A stretch of DNA of 9,248 nt. Source: Candidatus Roizmanbacteria bacterium CG_4_9_14_0_2_um_filter_39_13. Lineage in GTDB: Bacteria > Patescibacteriota > Microgenomatia > UBA1406 > GWC2-37-13. This document shows, piece after piece, positions 1 to 5,093 of the stretch. The notes under the pieces were generated by a model. It worked only from the letters and a program-made list of their open reading frames with translations, did not search any database and was not told the origin of the DNA. The stretch is from assembly GCA_002788865.1 (NCBI GenBank), contig PFSC01000194.1, forward strand, positions 1-9,248, given 5' to 3'. The position numbers and the translations under genes are program-made. Each line of letters begins with the position of its first letter. Position 1 is the first letter of the stretch.

Positions 1-54
1 AAGTTGCTTTCTCTGTTGAGAGCTAAGGGCGATGACCTGAATATATGTAGTCAT
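1..54 (-). CDS. 5' end of an unidentified gene running out of the window
   Basis: On the minus strand an ATG at 54-52 opens a frame that stays open for 18 codons to the window edge and reads MTTYIQVIALSSQQRKQL. That is too short to assign a family. The reason to believe it is the promoter immediately upstream (TTGACA, 18 bp, TATACT at 90-61), whose expected transcription start, about 7 bases after the -10, falls on or next to the A of this ATG. The message would then be leaderless, as also inferred for the gene at 3035. There is no Shine-Dalgarno sequence upstream. What it encodes cannot be said from 18 residues, and an 18-codon open frame alone could occur by chance. Confidence 0.4.
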   Translation of the reverse strand, partial: MTTYIQVIALSSQQRKQL

Positions 55-60
55 ACATTC

Positions 61-90
61 AGTATAATTACATTAGTATTAAGGTGTCAA
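61..90 (-). promoter_or_regulatory. Sigma70-type promoter reading leftward
   Basis: On the minus strand there is a perfect TTGACA -35 box (90-85), an 18-bp spacer and a TATACT -10 box (66-61, 5 of 6 consensus). The expected start of transcription is near 54, coinciding with the ATG of the leftward gene. The spacer contains AATACTAAT, also found in the divergent promoter region near 2950-2985. Confidence 0.5.
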
Positions 91-463
91 GATACTAGGT
101 AACGGATCAGATATTAAGACTGTACTCACGATAGATGATGTTTGGGTAGACTCTGGTTGCGGTATAGATGAAGGGATCCAATATGACGGAATCGACCCTG
201 CAAGACAACACTATCTCACAGTCCTCCAGAGGTGTAGTCGTGTTGGCGTGTACACGAAAGGACCAAGGACATTTGATCAACGCATCGCTTTTTTTGAAAC
301 AAATCTTCTTCCATGGATATCTCCAGAAAGTCCATTATTTAATCTCATGATTCAGTTGGAAAAAGCAAAAGATACAAAAAATCACCAAAATGTACTCGCA
401 CTTGTGCCAGAAATATTTCCTATCATAGAGCGCTTGTTGGAGGAAAATCCACTTTTAAAATAA
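83..463 (+). CDS. Unrecognised open frame without an ATG start; possible 5'-truncated gene
   Basis: The frame is open from just after a TAA at 80-82 to a TAA at 461-463, about 126 codons. No ATG or TTG occurs in it and the first conventional start is GTG at 248, which would give a 71-aa product. The stretch before 248 still reads like protein (for example GSDIKTVLTIDDVWVDSG and YDGIDPARQHYLTVLQRC), so the gene may be longer than its start codons allow. It could be a remnant of a truncated or frameshifted gene, or start from a rare codon. The C-terminal part is soluble and partly helical (EKAKDTKNHQNVLALV, IIERLLEENPLLK). I do not recognise the family. The stop abuts the recF stop on the other strand. 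The 28-base stretch 55-82 upstream holds only the leftward promoter. Confidence 0.4.
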   Translation, partial: GVKILGNGSDIKTVLTIDDVWVDSGCGIDEGIQYDGIDPARQHYLTVLQRCSRVGVYTKGPRTFDQRIAFFETNLLPWISPESPLFNLMIQLEKAKDTKNHQNVLALVPEIFPIIERLLEENPLLK

Positions 464-1510
464 TCACAACTCAATCACCACTTCTGGCATTTGTGCCAAA
501 TCCTTGATCTCACTTTCTGTTGTTGTTGCGATCGTCTGATGTTCTTTGATCATGTGCATGACAAGTTCCCGATTGCGATCGTCAAGTTCTGAAAAAATAT
601 CATCAAGAAGAAGAATAGGTTTTACCTTAGTGCTTTGTTCAAACAGTTGAAGTTCGTTCAACTTGAGCCAAAAAACCACCATTCGCTGCTCACTTCGTGA
701 TCCATACAAACTGATATTTTTATCTTTTTCACCGTGCAGATATATCTCAAAATCATCCTTCTGCGGACCTATAAACGTCCTACGATACCTCAACTCTTTT
801 GAGCGGAAATCATCAATTCGCGCATCTGTTATTTCATTTGGAATATACTCTATACGAAACTTCTTGCCATCAACATTTGGATGATCATTCAAAAATTGAG
901 TATACGATGTTCTTTTTTTTATAAGCTCTGAACCATGCTCCACTACAAGAGCGTTCCAAAACGAAAGCTCTCGAGTTGCGTCGGATTCCGTCTGATATAT
1001 CTCAAGCACCTTATTCCTTCTTCTGAGGGCATTCTCATAACTTCTCAAAGATTTTCGATACACCACATCGACTGCGGAGATCACCATATCAAAATATCGA
1101 CGCTTACGACTCGGAGAACCTGTGACGATTCTGATCTGCTCAGGTGCAAAAAGTACTGCCTGCATCTGATTTTTCCGATATTGAAAAGATGATTTTGTAG
1201 TTTTATTTACAAAAAACTTCTTCTGGACTCGAGTGTCTCCAACCTTTAATAAGCGTACCTGAAACCGTTGCTTTAAATCTCCATCCAAAAATTGAGAATC
1301 GATAATACTGTCATCAAAATCCCAATGAATGAGTTCAAATTCTCGTGATTCACGAAACCCCGTACCGTATATCGCTGTATAGATTGCTTCTAGTATGTTT
1401 GTTTTCCCATGCGCATTCTCTCCAATGATGAGAGTGAGATTCGGACTCAATTCAAATAGAGATGAAGAAAAGTTGCGAAAATGTGTGACTTGGATTCTTG
1501 AAAGTAGCAT
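464..1510 (-). CDS. recF: RecF, DNA replication and repair ATPase
   Basis: RecF is an SMC-like ABC ATPase that binds gapped or stalled-fork DNA and, with RecO and RecR, helps load RecA. The 348-aa product is close to the usual length (about 360). It starts with the typical LSRIQVTHFRNF strand. It has a Walker A motif GENAHGKT at residues 30-37, an ABC signature region GSRSEQR at 270-276, and a Walker B/D-loop stretch ILLLDDIFSELDD at 299-311. The ATG at 1510 places Walker A at the expected distance from the N-terminus. No Shine-Dalgarno site or convincing promoter lies in the 43-bp gap to the gene upstream, so read-through from that gene is plausible. It is not next to dnaA, dnaN or gyrB, the classical recF neighbours. 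It ends in TGA, abutting the stop of the plus-strand frame. Confidence 0.95.
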   Translation of the reverse strand: MLLSRIQVTHFRNFSSSLFELSPNLTLIIGENAHGKTNILEAIYTAIYGTGFRESREFELIHWDFDDSIIDSQFLDGDLKQRFQVRLLKVGDTRVQKKFFVNKTTKSSFQYRKNQMQAVLFAPEQIRIVTGSPSRKRRYFDMVISAVDVVYRKSLRSYENALRRRNKVLEIYQTESDATRELSFWNALVVEHGSELIKKRTSYTQFLNDHPNVDGKKFRIEYIPNEITDARIDDFRSKELRYRRTFIGPQKDDFEIYLHGEKDKNISLYGSRSEQRMVVFWLKLNELQLFEQSTKVKPILLLDDIFSELDDRNRELVMHMIKEHQTIATTTESEIKDLAQMPEVVIEL

Positions 1511-1553
1511 ACAGTAATATTCTTACAATGATCCTATTGTGCAGTCCAAAGGA

Positions 1554-2882
1554 TTATTTTTTTTTCAACAAGAAGATTGACTCCATAAACAAAGGGAGAT
1601 GAAAAATCGAGTTTCGTTGTAAGGCAGCATCTGGATGCTCAAGAAATTTTCTTCTCCAAAATCTTCCTCCAAAAATGGAAAGATGAGAAAAGTCCTTGCT
1701 ATGAAACCATCGTATCCAAATATTTTCTTTGGTATAAATTTTATGCATAATAAATTTTCTTGAAACTCGAATGGATTCATTGATGGCTTTTTTTATTTTC
1801 CCTCGTTCAAGGTGTTCAAGAACATCAAACGTCAACACTAAATCAAATTCATTCTCACTGTATGGCAAATTTATGACATCGCCCTTCTTCAAAAATGGGC
1901 GCACTTGTTTGTCTGCAAGCTCAAGCGCATGATCTGATATTTCAACGCCGTATGCATCGATTCCAAGTTTTCGAAGCATAGCGACGAGCTTTCCGGTGCC
2001 GCAACCTATATCAAGACAGTTTTTGGGTTTCAAAAATATATTTATAAGCATTGCACGATAATAGATCGCAAGATTTGAAAATAGCATTCCTAGTAGTGAT
2101 GTCCTCCTCCCAAAGCGATACCTTCCTTTGTCTCCCACATAATATTCACGGTCATAAAAACTTGCATCAATACGATAAGGCTGAACGACCGTTCCATCAA
2201 ACGCATCTCCTTCAATGATTTTTTCTAAGTTCTCAATATTTTCACCGTTTGCCACAATAACGGTCAATCGAAGTTTTCGAGCAAGTTGAGCAGCTATCGG
2301 ATCAAAGGGGGCATTGATCCCCGGTGACCATTCGGTACCTACGATTTTTTCAAACTCACCCCAAGTCAATTTTGAGATAGGATACGCATCTTTGTGTGTT
2401 CGAGGATCTTCGTTATATACCCAATCAATATTTGACATATTTATGATCAAATTGGCACCGTAGTCTCTCGCAAGAATCACCGCATCATAATCAGTCGACC
2501 ACCCTGGCTTCCACCCTGCCCCGATGACCAATGGCTCTTTCCAGTCTCGGAGTTTTTTGTCATAATTTTCTATAATACGAGGATGCGCGATATCTTCAAA
2601 AATCGTTCGAAGAAGATGTGCATTGAGGCGTGTAGCATGAATACCGATCCAGTCAAGATCGTCTGAAGTCATTCCTCCAACGACATATTTTCCTGCATCT
2701 CTATACGCCCGAGCTGTCACTCCACCCCCTGCGACCAAAAAAAAACGCTTACCGCGTTTGATATATTTTCTAACAAATGTATTGAGTCGTTTGAGAAATG
2801 CCGTATTGATCCCATCTGGGGTCGCAAGAAGAGATCCTCCGATTGAAAGAATTATTGGTGGCTCTTGATTGTCAAATATCAT
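1554..2882 (-). CDS. Archaeal-type UMP kinase fused to a class I SAM methyltransferase
   Basis: The 442-aa product joins two enzymes. Residues 9-234 are an amino-acid-kinase-fold domain closest in motif layout to archaeal UMP kinase (UMP + ATP to UDP + ADP): LSIGGSLL at 12-19, GGG at 52-54, DWIGIHATRLNAHLL at 77-91, GWKPGWSTDYDA at 123-134, NIDWVYNEDP at 151-160, FDPIAA at 193-198 and FDGTVVQP at 228-235. The usual NVDGVY motif has Trp in place of Gly. Residues 240-400 form a methyltransferase: lead-in FYDREYYVGDKGRYRFGR (242-259), SAM-binding DIGCGTG (291-297), acidic E314 after motif II, and FDLVLTFDVLEH (346-357). The tail is basic (LLKKK). Both halves keep their cofactor motifs. The methyl acceptor is unknown; a nucleotide-linked or glycan substrate is a guess from the divergent sugar nucleotidyltransferase. 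The leader carries a terminator hairpin. ATG 2882 fits the domain start, though no Shine-Dalgarno site precedes it. Confidence 0.85.
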   Translation of the reverse strand: MIFDNQEPPIILSIGGSLLATPDGINTAFLKRLNTFVRKYIKRGKRFFLVAGGGVTARAYRDAGKYVVGGMTSDDLDWIGIHATRLNAHLLRTIFEDIAHPRIIENYDKKLRDWKEPLVIGAGWKPGWSTDYDAVILARDYGANLIINMSNIDWVYNEDPRTHKDAYPISKLTWGEFEKIVGTEWSPGINAPFDPIAAQLARKLRLTVIVANGENIENLEKIIEGDAFDGTVVQPYRIDASFYDREYYVGDKGRYRFGRRTSLLGMLFSNLAIYYRAMLINIFLKPKNCLDIGCGTGKLVAMLRKLGIDAYGVEISDHALELADKQVRPFLKKGDVINLPYSENEFDLVLTFDVLEHLERGKIKKAINESIRVSRKFIMHKIYTKENIWIRWFHSKDFSHLSIFGGRFWRRKFLEHPDAALQRNSIFHLPLFMESIFLLKKK

Positions 2883-2890
2883 GTGGTGCT

Positions 2891-2915
2891 AAAAAAAATC
2901 CGCTTATTAAGCGGA
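2891..2915 (-). terminator. Rho-independent terminator in the kinase-methyltransferase leader (attenuator-like)
   Basis: Reading the minus strand, TCCGCTT-AAT-AAGCGGA forms a perfect 7-bp stem with a 3-base loop (2915-2899), followed directly by eight T residues (2898-2891). Only 8 bases separate the T-run from the ATG at 2882. No gene lies upstream on this strand except the divergent one, so the hairpin sits in the 5' leader of the gene it precedes. It has no T-run in the plus direction. Just upstream lies an all-A/T inverted repeat, ATAAAAT/ATTTTAT (2916-2922 and 2929-2935). Confidence 0.6.
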
Positions 2916-2950
2916 ATAAAATGCAAAAATTTTATGGTTTTATACCTGAA

Positions 2951-2983
2951 TAATTAGTATTCATAGGATGTGTAATTAGTATT
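2951..2983. repeat. 11-bp direct repeat with 22-bp period, candidate operator
   Basis: TAATTAGTATT occurs at 2951-2961 and exactly again at 2973-2983. The starts are 22 bp apart, about two helical turns, so both copies face the same side of the DNA. Each copy has weak dyad symmetry (AAT....ATT). The second copy overlaps the -10 box and expected start site of the leftward promoter, and both lie upstream of the rightward -35 box. Ribbon-helix-helix proteins typically bind such repeated short sites cooperatively, and the gene to the right encodes one. That it binds here is inference. Confidence 0.4.
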
Positions 2984-3009
2984 ATAGATTTTGCTTTGAC
3001 AAAAATCAA
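2981..3009 (-). promoter_or_regulatory. Promoter of the kinase-methyltransferase gene
   Basis: The minus strand shows TTGATT (3009-3004), a 17-bp spacer and a perfect TATAAT (2986-2981). Transcription would start near 2974 and give a leader of about 92 bases that contains the terminator hairpin at 2915-2891. It overlaps the rightward promoter, so the two polymerases would compete for the same DNA. Confidence 0.5.
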
Positions 3010-3024
3010 CTTTTTAACTAAAAT
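2996..3024 (+). promoter_or_regulatory. Promoter of the RHH-nucleotidyltransferase gene, leaderless start
   Basis: A perfect TTGACA (2996-3001), a 17-bp spacer and TAAAAT (3019-3024, 5 of 6 consensus) predict transcription from about 3031. The ATG at 3035 is only about four bases further on. The TTG of this -35 box is also in frame with the gene, and naive gene calling can take it as a start codon. Confidence 0.5.
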
Positions 3025-3034
3025 GGATGTACAC

Positions 3035-3871
3035 ATGCGTCGCTCTCGTATCACAATAACCCTCGAAACGAACTTATTAAAACAAGTTGATCAGATTATA
3101 GACAAAAAAAGAATCCGAAATCGCTCTCATGCTATTGAGTATATTCTCTCACAACATACGCAGTCAAAGGTACACACAGCAGTAATTCTTGCAGGCGGAC
3201 GAGGCACCAATCTTCGACCGTATACCTATGAAATTCCAAAGCCTATGCTTCCTGTCAAAGGAACACCCATTCTCGAGCATCTCATCTATGAACTGAAAAA
3301 AAATGACGTGACCGATATCATTATCGCAATCTCATATCTTGGTCATAAGATCAAAGAATACTTTGGGAATGGTGAAAAGTTTGGAGTAAATATCCAATAT
3401 TCAGAAGAGCAAGAGAATTTACTGACTGGGGGAGCTCTGTTAAAGATCAAATCAAAACTTCAAAATGATACATTTTTTGTCATTCATGGAGATATTTTGA
3501 CCAACATGTCATTTCGAGAGTTTGTCCAGTTTCACAAAAATCAAGGATCGGTTGCAACGGTCGCTCTTGCGACATCTGATAAGCCGACTGAATTTGGTCA
3601 GATAATTCTGCAAGGTACACGACTCAAGAAATTTTATCCAAATACCGAAAAATCAGGAATGAAAAGCCTACTCGTTCATTCGGGTATATACGCATTTGAA
3701 CCTGCTATCTTCAAGTATTTTCCAAAAGATAAAAAACGCTTTGCACTGGAAGATGTGATTCGAAATCTTATCGAAGATCAGAATGTGAGTGGATTTGTTT
3801 TTGAAGGAAAATGGTTTGATGTCGGCGATCCAAAAGATTACGAAAGAGCAATCAAAGAATTCAAACGATAA
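3035..3871 (+). CDS. Ribbon-helix-helix domain fused to sugar-phosphate nucleotidyltransferase
   Basis: From ATG 3035 the product is 278 aa. Residues 1-41 form a CopG/Arc-type ribbon-helix-helix: strand RITITL (5-10), helix ETNLLKQVDQIIDKK (11-25), turn RNRS (28-31), helix HAIEYILSQH (32-41). Residues 47-278 are an NTP-transferase of the RmlA/GlmU-N/mannose-1-phosphate guanylyltransferase superfamily, making an NDP-sugar from NTP and sugar-1-phosphate: signature GGRGTNLRP (54-62) and PKPMLPV (68-74), metal site HGDIL (151-155), late metal-site motif WFDVGDP (260-266). The usual Arg of GTRLRP is Asn59. The specific sugar and nucleotide cannot be told. I prefer ATG 3035 to TTG 2996 or ATG 3023 because the RHH strand begins directly after it and the TTG is the -35 box. 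The domain pairing suggests an enzyme that also binds DNA, perhaps its own divergent promoter. Confidence 0.85.
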   Translation: MRRSRITITLETNLLKQVDQIIDKKRIRNRSHAIEYILSQHTQSKVHTAVILAGGRGTNLRPYTYEIPKPMLPVKGTPILEHLIYELKKNDVTDIIIAISYLGHKIKEYFGNGEKFGVNIQYSEEQENLLTGGALLKIKSKLQNDTFFVIHGDILTNMSFREFVQFHKNQGSVATVALATSDKPTEFGQIILQGTRLKKFYPNTEKSGMKSLLVHSGIYAFEPAIFKYFPKDKKRFALEDVIRNLIEDQNVSGFVFEGKWFDVGDPKDYERAIKEFKR

Positions 3872-3899
3872 AACCCTTCTCCTTTGAACTTTGAACTTT
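3872..3899. other. Convergent gene junction, no terminator seen
   Basis: This 28-bp stretch separates the stops of two converging genes. It contains a tandem CTTTGAA repeat (3882-3895) but no GC-rich hairpin followed by a T-run in either direction, so neither transcript has an obvious intrinsic terminator here. Confidence 0.4.
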
Positions 3900-4250
3900 T
3901 TACAGTATCCCATCCCCTACGCCAAAGATAAATCCAAGAACTCGAGCAAGAACATATGATATTGCAAGTAGGACAAATCCAATGATTCCAGATGTGATTT
4001 TTGCTCTTCCACTGTTGAGCTTTTCTGGTTCTCCATGAGACGTCAATAGATCATACCCTCCCCATATAAATACAAAAAGAAGTATCACGCCTGCAAACGG
4101 ATACAAAAACGACATAATGATCGTGACAATATCTGCAAGACTATTTATGCCTTTTAAAGGACCCTCTATCGCAACGGTTTGTGCAGGAGTACCACTAGCT
4201 GGTGGGGGACCAACTTGAAAATTGAGACTCTGTGCCAGTATTTTATTCAT
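3900..4250 (-). CDS. VirB2/TrbC-like pilin-family small membrane protein
   Basis: This 116-aa protein has a hydrophilic Pro/Gly-rich N-terminus (1-35), then two transmembrane helices at about 41-64 and 87-109. They are joined by a short polar loop, WGGYDLLTSHGEPEKLNSG (63-81). The pattern helix - WGGYD - G.PEK..SG..KI - helix is typical of the type IV secretion system pilin-like family widespread in Patescibacteria. These are predicted inner-membrane pilin subunits, although their role there is not established. No signal peptide is evident. The ATG overlaps the TGA of the upstream metalloprotease gene (ATGA at 4250-4247), so translation is probably coupled. No other secretion-system genes are in the window, so a pilus function is an inference from family only. 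Confidence 0.8.
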   Translation of the reverse strand: MNKILAQSLNFQVGPPPASGTPAQTVAIEGPLKGINSLADIVTIIMSFLYPFAGVILLFVFIWGGYDLLTSHGEPEKLNSGRAKITSGIIGFVLLAISYVLARVLGFIFGVGDGIL

Positions 4251-4921
4251 GGTTTTTTATGCAACGCCAAAATCGTAGTTGCAAACAAGATAATTGCTGT
4301 GTGAATACCAATTGCAATCATCAGATATGCACGTATAGCATACATGAACTGCATTATTGGTTCAACATCAATCAAACTCAAAATTTGACTCGAATCGATC
4401 TGAAAAACGAATATAATCCCTCCAATAAGTATGATTACCGGGATTGCGTAGATGATGTCAACCATATCTTGCTTTGAAGAAAACATAGTCGTCGAAATCA
4501 CAAACACAATATAGTTTATGAAAATAAACTGCAATGGAGACGCTTGGTTGTACAATCCAAGACTGTATAACCACCACAAAGCCAAGATCCCTACAAAAAG
4601 TGGCGCAACACCAACCAAAATACTCCGAAACACATCTTTCTTGACATAGGAAACGGAGCCAAGTTTGATTTGTCCATTTTTCCATTCAGGAAAAATGTGG
4701 ATATCATGTATCTTGAGTTGGAGAATCATCGCCATAATCGCATGACTCAACTCATGAATGATTGTCCCTGGAAAAAGAAGTATTGAAATTCCAATATATA
4801 TCATATTGTTGTTTATGTATCTATGAAGGAGGTGAAATAGCCGTTGAAGAGAAAGTCGTGAAATAAAAAACAAAATGATAAGTAATATGATGGAAGTAAA
4901 AAAAGAAGTTGAGCCGTTCAT
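4247..4921 (-). CDS. M50-like membrane zinc metalloprotease
   Basis: This 224-aa integral membrane protein has hydrophobic segments at about 9-27, 39-53, 100-121, 130-146, 157-173 and 195-218. HELSH at residues 56-60 sits at the end of a membrane segment and is the HExxH zinc site. A third ligand is probably Asp152 or Asp155 in SSKQDMVD, since site-2-type proteases supply a late Asp. The segment VSYVKKDVFRSILVGVAPL (90-108) resembles the region following the active site in M50-like proteins of this kind. Its substrate is unknown; the family cleaves membrane-embedded proteins. Start and stop overlap both neighbours by ATGA, which places it in a tightly coupled set with the 51-aa membrane protein upstream and the pilin-like protein downstream. 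Identification rests on the motif and topology, not full-length similarity. Confidence 0.75.
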   Translation of the reverse strand: MNGSTSFFTSIILLIILFFISRLSLQRLFHLLHRYINNNMIYIGISILLFPGTIIHELSHAIMAMILQLKIHDIHIFPEWKNGQIKLGSVSYVKKDVFRSILVGVAPLFVGILALWWLYSLGLYNQASPLQFIFINYIVFVISTTMFSSKQDMVDIIYAIPVIILIGGIIFVFQIDSSQILSLIDVEPIMQFMYAIRAYLMIAIGIHTAIILFATTILALHKKP

Positions 4922-5073
4922 ACGCCAGATCGTTTCATAAGTATGAAAACAAGAAGCCCGATCACAATGATTGTGAGTACTCCAATGACCACAAACAATA
5001 TGGAACTTTTTGACTTATGTGTCGATTGTTTTGTGAAAGTGGCAATATCCAAAGGTGTGTAGTCTATATCCAT
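4918..5073 (-). CDS. 51-aa single-pass membrane protein
   Basis: The frame begins MDIDYTPLDIATFTKQ, has a Lys/Ser-rich stretch, then one transmembrane helix at about residues 24-46 (ILFVVIGVLTIIVIGLLVFI), and ends MKRSGV. Its TGA overlaps the ATG of the metalloprotease gene (ATGA at 4921-4918), which supports it as a real gene despite its size. An in-frame ATG at 5079 would add two residues. The clpC stop is about 14-20 bp upstream. A possible -10 box TATACT (5086-5081) would start a message at about 5074, at the ATG, but no -35 box is visible. Topology and charge suggest a small partner or anchor for the membrane protease; its function is unknown. Confidence 0.65.
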   Translation of the reverse strand: MDIDYTPLDIATFTKQSTHKSKSSILFVVIGVLTIIVIGLLVFILMKRSGV

Positions 5074-5093
5074 ACTCATTAGTATAACTTACG

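Noticed and set aside
86..160. Resemblance of VKILGNGSDIKTVLT to the C-terminal strand of ribosomal protein L15
   Set aside because: Only about 15 residues look alike and the following sequence does not continue as L15; there are no ribosomal neighbours.
1..250. tRNA or structured RNA in the left-edge region
   Set aside because: No cloverleaf, T-loop consensus or strong hairpin was found.
3872..3899. Terminator between the convergent genes
   Set aside because: The CTTTGAA tandem repeat is not self-complementary and no stem plus T-run is present.
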